Shown: piece after piece, positions 1 through 11,703 of the stretch
Position numbering within the stretch: position 1 is the stretch's first letter
Layout: each line of letters starts with the position of its first letter
Origin: Amaurobius ferox
Taxonomy: Eukaryota > Arthropoda > Arachnida > Araneae > Amaurobiidae
NCBI GenBank assembly: GCA_951213105.1
Contig: OX578140.1
Location: 30,963,280 to 31,027,279 of the forward strand
Direction: 5' to 3'
DNA length: 64,000 bases
Translations under genes and position numbers: made by a program
Notes under the pieces: generated by a model
Told to the model about the DNA's origin: nothing
Database searches by the model: none
Seen by the model: only the letters and a program-made list of their open reading frames with translations

Positions 1-16
1 TGCTTATAGATTGACT

Positions 17-1073
17 GGTTGAACCGGAAAATAGGCCCCCACTCATTTTTCAAAGTACGACCCTGCGCCAAGTTGGCGCGATTCATCGGGTTGCAATTTC
101 ATTTCGTATACTTCGCCAATTCTGGTAGCCCACGGCTTCTGGTAACCCACTGACATCCAATCAGCGCTTGGCTGTTTGGGAATCTGCATTTTAATAGGAA
201 GTAATAGTCTTCTGTGTATTTCATCAGACCTTTTTCGATCGAATTCGTTGACTCTTGTTTTTACAGATCTTTTTCGATCGATTTGCAAAGATTTAAACAC
301 GTACAAACTTTTTGGAATACATATTTAAAACATTCCTCGTAATTCATGGACATTAACATTTTACGCAAATTTTCAATAAATATGCAGGTTCCGGTGTTAA
401 ATGTACGTGTATGTTCAAGAAAACGTGCTGCGGTGTTGAATGTACGTGTAAGAAAACGTGTTCCGGTGTGGATGTAATTAAAAATATGGATATCCGTTAC
501 ATAAAGGTTAGTTCTTTTCTTTGTTCATCCCGTGTTTTGAAATTGTCTTTTTCGTATTTTTAAAATGGGTTTCTTAATTTTAAAGTATCGTTTTTTTTCT
601 TGATTTTTGTTAAAGTACAAACATCTTTCTAAGTATCGTTTTCTCTGAATTTAGTTAAAGTACAAACTTTTTTCTAAGTATCGTTTTCTATTGAATTTAG
701 TAAAAGTACAAACTTTTTTCTAAGTATCGTTTTCCTTAAATTTAGTTAAAGTACAATCTGCCATTATGCAATATTTTTATACGTCTGCCATTACGCAATA
801 TTTTTAAAATGCACAAAAATCGTATTTTGTAATATTTTTATGAGTATTATTTATTCACTTTTAATTATATTCAATTGCAATATCATTTAACAAAATTCCA
901 GTTCATAAAATTATAGAATACGACGTCATTTTGGTAGGAGGAGCTATTTTAAAACACGGGAAAATACGTCACTTCAGTTGGGAGGAGTCAATTTCAAAAC
1001 ACGGAGAAATGCACCAACTTGGCGCAATTTTGTACTTAGAAAAATGAGTGGGGGTCTATTTTCTGGTTTTACC
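17..1073. mobile_element. Non-autonomous DNA transposon with 8-bp target duplication
   Basis: The element is bounded by the direct repeat gattgact (9-16 and 1074-1081) and has inverted ends of about 33 bp, starting GGTTGAACCGGAAAATAGG on the left and GGTAAAACCAGAAAATAGA on the right (read inward). A second conserved block, with GCGCCAAGTTGG, lies just inside both ends. No transposase is seen; the 87-codon minus ORF at 43-306 lies in the left subterminal region and has no recognisable domain. An 8-bp duplication is used by the hAT, Merlin and P superfamilies; the GG start is closest to Merlin, but this is an inference. A second copy starts at 32164. Confidence 0.75.
560..770. repeat. Tandem ~50-bp subrepeats inside the 17-1073 element
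   Basis: About four imperfect units share the core TTTCTAAGTATCGTTTTC followed by TTAGTTAAAGTACAAAC. The same units occur in reverse orientation near 33267-33345, which links the two copies of this element family. Confidence 0.75.
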
Positions 1074-1089
1074 GATTGACTTTCTTTAG

Positions 1090-2110
1090 TAGATCCTGAA
1101 TTCTTCTTAATTTTGCTGTGTTCTAATTTTAAATGCATATATACCTCTCTGGCTCTTCTCTTTGTATCGATTTCATCTTTTCGACTTCAGATTTGTTGAT
1201 AATTTTTTTCACTGAAGAAGGGAATCCAGCATATCCTTGAAACAGCTTCATATTTCATTTTTACATTTTGCTTGCTAAGTGCTCTGTTATGTTACATTTT
1301 TTGTCCCTGATCTTGTATCTTATATTCCACATAATTAATCTATGTTCTATCCCTTTACTTTTGTCCATCCGATTTTCTTTCCTATCCATATGATTTGTAT
1401 GAAGTAATCTACTCCCACCCATTTTAAATCAACTCAATGTCTATGCTACTGTTTTACTTATATTTTAAAAGCGTACCTATAATTTACATATTTTCTCATG
1501 GATTTTATGCAATACAATCTTATGTGCATCATAAAATTTTAGAATGGTGTAAATACTGTAAATTATAAACAAAAGAGTAGAAGTGTAAAAGGCTATATAT
1601 GGACACCCTCCAAATTGAAGTATGTAATGTGAAATTATGTCGGGAACCTCAATTTGGTTCTCATTAGGTTTCTTCAGTTTCCACATCCCAACTACATGCT
1701 CAAAAGAAAAATACTTGTTTGTGTATTTTATGTATTTAACAGTGATTTGAATAAAACCGTTAAGTTAAAATTTAACAACTGAAAAACATTTTAGAATGCT
1801 AAAATAAATATAAAATTGTTTTTTAATAAAAAATGTTGAATGAAAATATTATATTTAAAATACTTAGAATTGTTTTTGACCCATTTCTACAAACAACATT
1901 TCAAATATAACTTTTTTGTGAATGGAATATAAAATAGCAAATAGTGACAGAATTATTCTGCACAAATGTAAATTATTAGTTTTGCGCTCAAGTTCAAATA
2001 TTTACCCAGAAGAAAATAAAAATTAATAGTATCTGTGAACATAAATGTTAAAATAAAATTTGTTGCAAATTTTAGCTATAAATGCATTAAATTAGGAGAT
2101 AACTAAGGAA
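1090..2110. other. AT-rich stretch with no recognisable gene
   Basis: The open frame at 1477-1686 on the minus strand has no domain I recognise and does not resemble the missing C-terminus of PIGB. No RNA gene or clear repeat was seen. Confidence 0.4.
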
Positions 2111-2119
2111 GTCACTCCC

Positions 2120-2350
2120 ACTGTAGATAACAGTATTCATGGACTGGTTTCGCACTTATGCGCTCATCAGCAGGGAATAAACGTTAACTGCAATGCAGCA
2201 AGAAAACTTGCTATCTGCCTCAATTTTGTGAACTTTAGTGGGTACTGATAATTGCAGTCCTTCCAAGTAGCTGATATAAAATTCATTCACAATTTAGCTC
2301 AGGCTACACAATTTGCAAGTGCTAAGATCAAAATCACAAGAACCTTCCAG
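2120..2350 (+). repeat. Dispersed repeat shared with 46.3-46.75 kb
   Basis: The text from AGCAAGAAAACTTGCT through GGGTACTGATAATTGCAGTCC and TATAAAATTCATTCACAATTT recurs, diverged, at about 46410-46530. The preceding GATAACAGTATTCATGGACT recurs reversed at about 46715-46740. The 86-codon plus ORF (2252-2512) that starts here is probably a by-product of this repeat. Class unknown. Confidence 0.5.
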
Positions 2351-2965
2351 AATATAATAAATAATTCCAAATATAACCTTCCAAAAATAGAAGATAACTA
2401 TCAGAAAAAATATCTGCATACAATAAAAAGGCTAGATTCATATTGTTTTATCCACAAAATTTGCTCAAATTTGGAAAGTACTTGTGCACGTTTTATTATT
2501 TACAACTCTTAACTATGTTTCAAATAGATGTTACGAAAATTGAATGTTGTTTTGAATGTCCGATTCGGTGTTAAATTTTATTTTCAAGAGAAAAGGTAAT
2601 TCTTTTAACAGCTCCAGCCATTTTAACAAATTAAAATTGATTTGTTTAGTAATTCAATTTAGTAAATTATTTTTTTACTTGAATAGTTTATTACCAGTAT
2701 TTTGTTTTTCAAACTGGTCCGATATCATAAAATATTCTAATGTTGACGCACAAGTACATACCTACTTTCTCAACTTTAGATTATTATGCTGGACAAGATA
2801 TAAGACTAGCCCTACATAAGTATACAATTGATACTATTTTCTACGATGTAGATACATCGTAGATCTATTGCAGATCTACTATGTATCTACAATACATATA
2901 AAATAATATTTTATTATATTTTAAATAATTTTAGAAGGAAAAATCAATAATACATACCATAATAG

Positions 2966-3076
2966 GCGCCAAACCCAAGATAAACACGGTAGTCGGTACA
3001 CGGTACACAAAAGAGCTGGGCATGCGCGTCAGAACACAGTAGTTTCACGCCAAGTTGGCAAATACTTTTGGCGCCA
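2966..3076. repeat. Short interval bounded by inverted GGCGCCAAA motifs
   Basis: GGCGCCAAA at 2966 faces TTTGGCGCC at about 3068, with a locally GC-richer centre that also contains GCCAAGTTGGC. It could be a small MITE or a chance pair; no target duplication was found. Confidence 0.3.
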
Positions 3077-3379
3077 ATATTTGTGTGGTCACATAGTATT
3101 TGGTAGTAGAAACATTCAAAAAGCTGCTACAAGGTTACCATATATACATAAAGTAAGGGAGACTTATCGCTAAATAGTGAGATAAATATTAATATCTGAG
3201 AACAGATCTGATTTTTTGAAGTCTAGATTCTGTCACTGTGTCAATAAATTTCGCAAGATTGTACTCCCACCACATTTCTAGAAATCTACTCAGTCAATTT
3301 TTATTATCGCTTTTTTTTAAATGAAAACATTTGTAATGTCAAATATCTGTTAAATGTATAACTTAAATAATATTTTTAA

Positions 3380-4200
3380 AATGAAATAATTTCAACGATG
3401 TTTACGGGGGGGGGGGGGGGGGGGGTGACATGAAAACGTATTGAAGCGTAAATTTGTTTCTATACATTGATATTAATTGGGATAATTTGTTTAATGAAAT
3501 ATGTTAAAGATGTGATTAGAGTATGAAATTAAAATTGTAAAGATTGTGTACAGTCCCTTTCATTACTCTTTTCGAAATCCTGGTTACGCCTATGAGTGGG
3601 AGGGGGGGGGGCGTAATTTACCCCGTTAACGTCAGAATACACTTTTAAAATATATTAATTCTCCCAAATCGTACATATTGAAAAATGAAATCCAACACAT
3701 TTGATCGTCGCCCCCCCCCCTTTTCTTAAATCCTGGCTACGCCTATGCTAAAATATGGATATTGATTGTCAAATTTAGATTAAATAAACATGATAAAATG
3801 CAGGAGAAAAGTAGCGTAACTAATTGTAAAGGAAATATCGAATTTATACATAAAGTTGATATACAGATACAATTCTCCTTCATTAAATTTATTTTGAACA
3901 TTTTCTTCATATATTGTACAAAAGTAAGAGGAGTGATAATCTCCCCCTCTTCTCACCCACACTCTGGCTTAATAACGTCGTTTATTCATCATTATCTGAA
4001 AATATTTATTACTATCGAAATAATTTGACCGTCGACCCCCATCCCTCATTTCGGCTACTCCTATGCTTAGGTATTGTGTTTATTAGTCCAAAATTTCGCA
4101 TTTATATATTTCATAGTAATTATACTTATGAGTGTTGGTCAGAATAGAAAAAAGAGGTAATCCTAATCCGTACACCCCCCCCCCCCCCCCTCAAGTGCAT
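3380..4200. repeat. Poly-G/poly-C tracts and degenerate repeats with CTACGCCTATG motif
   Basis: There is a G run of about 22 at 3405-3426, shorter G or C runs near 3601-3611 and 3711-3720, and a C run near 4176-4190. A motif like AAATCCTGGCTACGCCTATG appears near 3575, 3727 and (diverged) 4045. This suggests imperfect copies of one mobile unit in different states of decay. ORFs crossing this area are not credible genes. Confidence 0.5.
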
Positions 4201-5010
4201 TTTTAGTAGAAGTCATAAAATTTTTGATGACAAAGAACTGAAATAAGAATATTTAACCATATACCTTTTAAAAGCCACGAATATCAATGGTTTAATTTGA
4301 TTTTTAAAACTGATCATCGTTTGGAAAATTATACTTTAAATTTTTAATAATTTGAAACTCAGTAAAAATAACAAAATATGTATAAAATACAAATTTAATA
4401 TTGAAAATTTTGAAAACAAAAAACCCATTAAACATACTAAACTCGAACAACACAGTATGTGTTTTACGCTGTACTTATTAGAAAATTTAGCATCCGATAA
4501 GTTTTCGGATGAAAATAGGGAGAAATTCTCTGAAAATATGGATTGATTGGAGTTATTCTTTAAAAAAAATGGATTGTTTGGAGTTATTCGTTGAAAAATT
4601 TGTTGCGAATAATGCAGATAAAACTTTTCAGATAAATGCAACAACATTAAAATGATTTAAAAACGAAATATATAATCCATTTTGCAACGTAATAAATAAT
4701 TCGTTTTAAAATAATTTTTAAATCGCAATATTTGCAACCAAACGAAAAGGAAACGATAGCAACAAGTTTGCAACGTTTTAAATCCAGATCGTGCTACTTG
4801 GGTATAAGTCCATTGAATATCAAATAAAAATTGGATAGCGTTGTAAGCAAAAATGGATATATATCTTACACAGACATAGACAAATCTATTAATACCTTGA
4901 ATTCAAATTTTTGGCCTCATTGCACTGCTTCATCTATATGTCTATTGTAGAACATATTGCAATAGAAATTGCCACACTAAATGCAAAAGCTGCAGCTACA
5001 ATAAAAGTAT
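4200..5010. other. No gene or clear repeat recognised
   Basis: AT-rich sequence. Short ORFs on both strands near 4336-4647 overlap each other and show no domain. Copies of CATATAAGTCAA near 5025 and 5101 and a related motif at 5458 may mark the flank of the Tigger-like element that follows, but no matching right end was found. Confidence 0.35.
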
Positions 5011-5872
5011 ACAACATATACTTGCATATAAGTCAATTTTATATGTAAGTAGACCCTAATCTTGACAGAAAAAAAAATCAGTTAACGTAAAAAAAACCTG
5101 CATATAAGTCAACTCAAACTTCAAATTGGAAAATTTGAAAAATATATTTTTATAATAAATTTTAGCTATGTGCATTTCAATTTATTGCTAATGCACCAAT
5201 ATTCTTTTAATGTGCATATTTTTTTACAATAATAATCAATGAATCCAGTCAGAAGTGGGAATTTCAATATCATCTTTGCTACTTTTTCTGGAAGTTACAT
5301 AATTGTCCAAGATGTTCTATATACTAGTTGTATATTTCCTATTATACAATCACACAGGAAGTAAGGCTTTCATTTATTTTATCATTTCTTTAATAAAGGA
5401 ATTAAAACCAACACAAAAATTTTCAACATACAGATTATAGCAGAATTTTGTTTCACACATATAAGTCTAACCTTCCCCCCTCCTTCAATTTGCTGCTTCT
5501 TTTTTGTTCTACATTTCCCAATGTATATACAAATATATATATAGTATTTGCTTCCATGTCAGCATTCTACTATAATTAGAATGCATTTTTATAATTAGCA
5601 GCATTCCCAGCTTATTATTCCAATATTCTTATACACCCAACTCTTTTTTTACATGCTTTTTTTTTACAACAATTTGAAGTTACATGGTTCAAAAAAGGTT
5701 TCCTTTCTTGAAAAATTTATTTGCTCTAACACGATTTCAAAGTCATTGTCTTATGTACGTGACCATGAGTGGTCTAGTATAAATCAGTCTTTAATACCAA
5801 TGTATAAAAAAAATTGAAGTTTTTACCACACTTCAAAAATTAGGCAGCACTGCGCACTTCTATAATGTTATC

Positions 5873-5918
5873 GAATAAGGGGGTTCTCCAGTAACTACTG
5901 GGGAATCCCCTTATTATA
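5873..5918. repeat. Imperfect 20-bp palindrome upstream of the Tigger remnant
   Basis: ATAAGGGGGTTCTCCAGTA pairs with the reverse complement of TACTGGGGAATCCCCTTAT across a short centre. It is about 215 bp before the Tigger coding remnant and could be a subterminal hairpin or an unrelated fold. Confidence 0.45.
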
Positions 5919-7732
5919 ACTCTTATCTACCCATTTCGTATGATATTTACATAACATATTGCATCATTAAATTGTTTAAGTTTATTAGCTCACAATATGT
6001 AATTAAATGTTCATATTATTAGCCATACATAGTGTTATTAATTGTGTATTTAAACATTTCTGACCTTAAGAAGTGAAAAAAGGTATTTTAAACTAGATAC
6101 AATTTTTACCGTAGACAACATTTAATAAAATGTCGAAAGTTTCAAACATTCATAAAAGGTAAGCCATTTCTTTAAAAGTTAAATTAAAAATCTTGGAATG
6201 TCTTGCTAGAGGTGAAGGTGCAACATCTGTGGGCAAGGATGTTGCCTTGAATGAAAATACTATTAGAACCATTAAGAAAAATGTGAATGCCATATGGAAA
6301 TCTGTCATCTGCACATCAAAACTTAGTTCCAAAACATTGTCATACATTAGAGATGAAGTGTTAGTGAAAATGGAAAATGTGTAGTGCTTTGGATGAAGGA
6401 TTTATTGCAAAAGAGAATACCTGTAGATGGAAATATTATAAAGCAGAAGGCACTACAAATTTATAAGCAAGTGCAGATATCGGAGCCATCAACAAATCAT
6501 CAAGATAAGAGAAAAGAATTTTCGGCTAGTGATGGATGGCTAACAAGATTTCTTAAAAGAAATACATTTCATAATTTAAAAATTAAAGGATAAATTGCAT
6601 CAACAGATGAAGAGGCTGCTAAAAGCTTTCCAGCAAAACTAGCCAAAATAATCAAAGATGGGGGCTATGTTCCCAACCAAATTTTTAATGCTGATGGAAA
6701 GGGTCTATTCTGGAAAAAAATGCCTGTCAAAACTTTTATAGCAAAATCTGAAAAAATTGCTAGTGGGTTTAAAGCTGCTAAAAATTGGGTGACTTTTTTA
6801 TTGTGTAGCAATGCTTCTGGTGACAAAATTTTAAATAAAGCCTCTTTTAATCAACCAATCATTAAGGCCACGTGCTTTGAGAGGAAAAAACATTCAACAA
6901 CAGTTGCTGGTTTATTGGAGGACGAATAAAAAGGCCTGGATGACAGCAAGTCTATATACAGAATGGTTTGAAGAATACTTTGTTCCTGAAATTAAAAAAT
7001 ATATGGAGCAACGATGTTTTGATTTTAAAGTACTTTTGGTTGTAAATAATGCACTCAGTCATCCGGTATTAGAGCATCCAAATGTTCAAGTAATCTCTTT
7101 GCCACCTAATACCACTTCCTTGATTCAACCATTAGACCAGGGTATAATCGCTACTTTTAAGCTGTATTATACTCAACGAGCATTCCAACATATTTTAGAT
7201 GCAGTACAGAAGGACAATCTCATAATCGTTGATGCATGGAAAAAATATTCGATTATGGATTGCATTACATATGCTTCATTGGCCAAAGAGAAGTTAAGGG
7301 TATCAACATTAAATGCTTGCTGGAAAGCACTTTGGCCAGAATGCATCAAGAGTGGTAACTCAGTGCCCCAAACAATGATAGAGTCTTCAAATGATAGATA
7401 AACCTCTAGATGTGGATGATTTGATTGATTTAATAAGAGATGACAGTAATAGTACTGAAGATCATAATAGAGATAATGAGGAAGAGGCTGAAATATAGCA
7501 ACTAACTGCTAGTTTAATTGGCGAGGGTCTAACATTTGGGAAATGCATAGTGAATCATTTTTTAAAAATTGAACCAAACATAGAAAATGTTCTACAATTC
7601 GAACGAGATATGAAGAATTGTTTGGCTGGGTATCAAGAGTTGTACAAAGAACTTAAAAAAATCAAAAGTTCAACTGTCTATAACAGATATTTTAATAAAA
7701 AATGTCGACAGCATAAGACCTTTCGGAAAGTA

Positions 7733-9064
7733 CGAGGCATGTTTTTTAAGTAAGTACCGTTTTGGAATTAAAAAAAGACGTGCAAAGATATCGCAATAAT
7801 TTTATTTCTACATGAAAGCCTGTACCTTAATCTACTTTTCTACATAATTTCCGTGAATATTGAGGCACTTGTCATAACGTGGCACCAGTTTTTGAATACC
7901 CTCCTCATAAAATTCTGCCGCCTGACTTGTTAACCACTGTATCACAACTGTTTTGACTTCGTTATCGTCTTGAAGACGCTGACCACCCAGGTGTTTCTTC
8001 AAGTGCAGGAACAAATGGTAGTCGCTGGGCGCCAGAATAGGGCTGTATGGAGGATGATCTAGAGTTTCCCATTTAAAAGATTTGATGAGATCTTTGGTCC
8101 GATTAGCCACATGTGGACGGGCATTGTCATGCAGCAAAACGATACCCTTACTCAACTTGCCACATCTTTTGTTCTGGATTGCACGACGCAGATTGTTCAA
8201 TGTCTCACAATAAGACGCTGCATTGATTGTCTCATTACGAGGCAGAAACTCCACTAGCAATACTCCTTTTTTGTCCCAAAGAACTGTGCACATGATTTTC
8301 CGGGCAGAAATTGTTTGCTTAAACTTCACTCTTTTGGGTGATGATGAATGTCGCCATTCCATGGATTGTTGTTTTGATTCTGGTGTGACGTAGGCCACCC
8401 ATGTTTCGTCACCAGTAACAATTTGGTCTAAAAAATCTTCACCTTCATTGTGGTACCGCTCAAGGAAAGTCAATGCACTGCCTAAACGTTGGGTTTTGTG
8501 CAAATCCGTCAACATTTTTGGAACCCAATGTGAACACAATTTCCGGTAATTCAAGTTCTCGGTCACAATGCGATACAAAACACTACGAGAATATTGAAGA
8601 AACCAGTCGCACATTGATGAAATTGTAAAGCGTCTGTTTTCTCTCACCTTTTCTTCCACTTTCTGCACCAAATCTTCATTAAAGACCGAAGGACGCCCAC
8701 TCCGTTCTTCATCATGCACATTTGTGCGGCCATCTTTAAATGCTCTCACCCATTTCCTTACCATTCCATCACTCATAATGTTTTGTCCGTAAACTTCACA
8801 GATCTCACGATGAATATCGATCGGTTTTACGCCTTTAGCACTAAGAAATCGTATAACAGCCCGTACTTCACAATCGGCGGGACTCACGATTGTCGGAGGC
8901 ATCTTAAACACTCAGTAAACAACGTATACAATGAAGAATCAGACTGTAATGGCGTCAGTGCGTAGACAAGAGATGTAGGTAACCAGCGCGCATGCGCGGA
9001 ACGCCGACCGTAGCGCTGCGGCAGCGAAATAGCAAAACGGTACTTACATAAAAAACATGCCTCG
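7733..9064 (-). mobile_element. Mariner-family transposon, near complete
   Basis: This is a 1332-bp element with a TA duplication at 7731-7732 and 9065-9066. Its 31-bp terminal inverted repeats begin CGAGGCATGTTTTTTAAGTA and differ at one base between the two ends. It contains a single long transposase ORF on the minus strand. It is inserted inside the older, decayed Tigger ORF, so it is the younger insertion. The near-identical ends and open frame suggest recent activity. Confidence 0.93.
7832..8911 (-). CDS. Mariner transposase (359 aa, apparently intact)
   Basis: The product is a nuclear DNA transposase that binds its terminal repeats and moves the element by cut and paste into TA sites. 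The N-terminal ~120 residues form paired HTH domains (AVIRFLSAKGVKPIDIHREI; a GRPSVFNED linker). The catalytic domain has TGDETW (first D), LLHDNARPH (second D) and PPYSPILAPSDYHLF (third D), the D,D34D layout of mariners. The length fits the usual ~345-360 residues. Translation could start at the first ATG or at a second Met three codons on (MPPTIV). The conserved YSPDLAPSD reads YSPILAPSD here, which leaves the catalytic D in place. No frameshift or stop is seen. Whether the protein is active is not known. Confidence 0.93.
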   Translation of the reverse strand: MFKMPPTIVSPADCEVRAVIRFLSAKGVKPIDIHREICEVYGQNIMSDGMVRKWVRAFKDGRTNVHDEERSGRPSVFNEDLVQKVEEKVRENRRFTISSMCDWFLQYSRSVLYRIVTENLNYRKLCSHWVPKMLTDLHKTQRLGSALTFLERYHNEGEDFLDQIVTGDETWVAYVTPESKQQSMEWRHSSSPKRVKFKQTISARKIMCTVLWDKKGVLLVEFLPRNETINAASYCETLNNLRRAIQNKRCGKLSKGIVLLHDNARPHVANRTKDLIKSFKWETLDHPPYSPILAPSDYHLFLHLKKHLGGQRLQDDNEVKTVVIQWLTSQAAEFYEEGIQKLVPRYDKCLNIHGNYVEK

Positions 9065-9290
9065 TAGTTCGGCAGTTCAAAACAATATTACCGGACGAAA
9101 GTCTCTATTAAAGACCTTGATGGATATGGATATTTCTAATGATGATAATGACTTTGGTCCAGTTCATTGCAAACAATTGTGCTTATTATCAAGTAGTGAC
9201 AAATAAATATGTAACTAAACATTATTTCTCTATTTCTATTTCTAATTTTGAGTTTTCTATTTTTAATTTTGGATTAACAGATTCCCTTTT

Positions 9291-9291
<1 letters not shown>

Positions 9292-9324
<33 letters not shown>
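9292..9324. repeat. (AT)n microsatellite
   Basis: About 15 uninterrupted AT units. The ORF at 9139-9363 runs through it and is not a gene. Confidence 0.9.
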
Positions 9325-9614
9325 TTGCAATACTTATTTTTACCTATGAATTATGTATTTTAAGTTTTATTGCTCAATAAAATTGCATATGTATGTATAT
9401 ATCATTCATATGCATATCAGAACTTTTACAGTTTTCAGCATTTTTTTTACATGATTTTTTAACTAAATATAGTTCTTTATTTCATCTCACACAGTTTTCG
9501 GATAACACAGAATGTATTCCTAATTCCACTATAGGAAACTTATCTTTTTTTACACAAATTTCTGAGGAACGTATCTACCGTGTAAAAAAGAGTTGTGTGT
9601 AATTAGTAGATATA

Positions 9615-10856
9615 CAGGGTGTCCCAGAAACATTGAGCTCAGCTTTTATTCCTTAAATATTGATCTTAGACATATATAATAAAGTACAAAGTTGCGTAAA
9701 AAAAGGTACAAAATTTTCTGAAATCGATAAAAATTTTCAGGGGATTAAATTTGAAGAAATACAAAATTTAAATTTTTATATGACCCCCGTACAAAAACAT
9801 TTCCAATGAGTAAAATGTGCTCCATACACTAATAAGGTGTTGTACAAAATTTCAGCATTTTATCATAAAAGGTCCCAGAGATATTATTTAGATTTATTTA
9901 CAATTTTTCAAAAATATGCTTCCTGAAAAATACCTTAAAATTTTACATGATTAATTACAGAATAAAATTTGAAAATGGTACAATCAAAATGAACATTAAA
10001 ACAGCTTAGAACATCCACATGCAGTTTCAACAGAATGAATCTCCAGTTCACCATACTACAGTTGTGAAACACTAGTTAAATAATGAGTTTCCAGACAAGT
10101 GGATTGGCTTGCATGGGCCAGTCGAATTTCCCCCTAGATCGCCTGATTTAATGCCTATGGATTTTTATTTGTGGGGTCATTTAAGCACAACTGTTTATCT
10201 GTCATCTCCCTTAAATAAAGCAGAGTTGCAACAATGCATTCAAGATGGTTGTTGTAACATCACCGAACAAGAACTTGATTAAGTGCACAGAAGTGTTATC
10301 AGGCAAATGCAGCTCTGCATTGGCATGGATGGGAAACATTTTGAACAAGCTTAGTAATCCTTGTGTAAAGTTATTATTTCTACACAGTGTAGATACTTTT
10401 GTATCAATAAATAGCAAAATTATTATTTATTTATGTAACCATTGTTTTCTTTCGTAATCTGTGTATGCTCCTTAAAATGCAATCTGCTGACATGATTTTT
10501 CCCCTCTGAGAACCCATGTTGATGCATTGAAAAGTGGTTTAAGTCAGCATTTTTGTCTTTTCATATCTCTGGGACTTTTTATGATAAAATTCTGAAATTT
10601 TGTACATCACCTTATTGGTGTATGGGACACATTTTACTCACTGGAAATGTTTTTGTACAGGGGCCGTATAAAAATTTAAACTTTGTATTTCTTAAAATTT
10701 AATTCCCTTGAAAATTTTAATCGATTTCATAAATTTCTGTAGGTTATGCAACTTTGTAATTTATTATACGCAACTTTGTAATTTATTATACTGGTATATG
10801 TCTAAGATCAATATTTAAGGAATAAAAGCTGAGGTCAATGTTTTTGGGACACCCTG
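9615..10856. mobile_element. Tc1/mariner-superfamily element with ~280-bp inverted repeats
   Basis: The ends read CAGGGTGTCCCAGAAACATT on the left and, reversed, CAGGGTGTCCCAAAAACATT on the right, next to TA (9613-9614, 10857-10858). Pairing continues inward for about 280 bp, through ATTGATCTTAGACATAT and ATCATAAAAGGTCCCAGAGATAT. A coding relic near 10085-10330 (plus) reads PPRSPDLMPMDFYLWGHL, the catalytic-end signature of a mariner-like transposase. The rest of the ORF has been lost, so this is an internally deleted copy. Confidence 0.88.
10081..10340 (+). pseudogene. C-terminal mariner-like transposase relic
   Basis: The frame EFPDKWIGLHGPVEFPPRSP, followed by LMPMDFYLWGHL, corresponds to the last catalytic block of transposases in arthropod elements that start CAGGGTGTCCC. 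The first two catalytic Asp blocks are missing, and a stop follows within ~70 codons. It sits centrally between the long inverted repeats. Confidence 0.75.
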
Positions 10857-10860
10857 TATA

Positions 10861-11175
10861 TAATAGTTTATCCCTAGAAATAATCACACAATGGTGCTAT
10901 AAAAAATGGCCACAGAATCAATAAAAAATGGAAATTTGTCATACACACTGCACTGCTATAAATTATGCATATGATAAAAAGGAGCTTTATAATTTTTAAA
11001 TGCACCTCTCTTTTTCTGGAATTTGTCATAGATAAAATTATAAATTATATTTTTTAATATACAATAAATCACTGCTTGTATTTCAAAACTATTATTTCAT
11101 TTAGTTTAGGAAATACTTTACAAACAGTGTCTAGTTGTAGTCTTAAAAATAGAAATAAATAGTTAAGTTTCCAAT
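10861..11175 (+). repeat. Direct duplication, copy A
   Basis: This stretch, starting TAGTTTATCCCTAGAAATAA, is repeated at 11704-11990 in the same orientation with clear divergence. Shared blocks include ATCACACAATGGTGCTATAAA and GATAAAATTATAAATTATATT. A Tc1-like MITE lies between the copies. Confidence 0.75.
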
Positions 11176-11221
11176 TTGTAGACTTATCCCTTCTAAATTT
11201 TCTGACATATATGTGAATATA

Positions 11222-11612
11222 CACTGCTGTCCACAATTTTCTTTAGATGCACAAAAACACAGACTTCTCAACTATTCAATATAATTGAATGAATTTTTGT
11301 GGGATAACACATAGCATCATTACACATAAATACAAACAGATAAATTGAATTTAAGAGCATACAATACAAAACTAATTATGAAACAATTTGTCACTTCCAT
11401 CAATGTCTGTCCAGCCTCTAAATGGTCAACAGCTGACCACCTAAAAGGTTCCTGCTAAATGATATTTCAGAGCCACAAAAAACTGTTATGAGGCAATAAA
11501 CACCGAAATCCGATCCTGAATTGCAGAAGTTTGCAAGAAAATATACTGTGTAAACAGCGCTTGTGCCACTTTTTTTGGTATGTAAAGATACTTTTGAACA
11601 CCAGTATAGTAT
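11222..11612. mobile_element. Probable Tc1-like MITE
   Basis: The left end, TA then CACTGCTGTCCACAATTTTC, roughly mirrors the right end (reversed: TATACTGGTGTTCAAAAGTA), the style of Tc1 family ends. It is about 390 bp with no intact transposase; the minus ORF over 11418-11669 shows no catalytic motif. The ends are diverged, so the exact edges are uncertain. Confidence 0.5.
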
Positions 11613-11703
11613 GTAGTACTTGCTTCTATTCCAGTAATCTACTATTATGTGATTGAAGTAGATTGTCAAATTTCTTATCAGAAAAATTTATAACAATAAA
11701 TAA

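Larger units (their letters stand above)
6130..9190 (+). pseudogene. Tigger/pogo-type transposase remnant split by a mariner
   Basis: Broken reading frames match the pogo/Tigger transposase family (DDE superfamily, TA target). In order they are: an N-terminal HTH stretch with ILECLARGEGATSVGKD and a DNA-binding region ending SDGWLTRFLKRN (6193-6593), a DDE region with IFNADGKGLFWKKMP (about 6685-6725; the usual motif reads DETG, so the residues after the first D are altered), and a later part with LPPNTTSLIQPLDQGI (in 6877-7401). Stops and frameshifts lie near 6165, 6383, 6593 and 6910. The mariner at 7733-9064 interrupts the C-terminal region; the frame resumes at about 9067 (FRKV before, RQFKT after). 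It cannot encode a working transposase. Confidence 0.8.

Noticed and set aside
43..306. 87-codon minus ORF at the left edge
   Set aside because: It lies inside the end of a non-autonomous transposon and shows no known domain.
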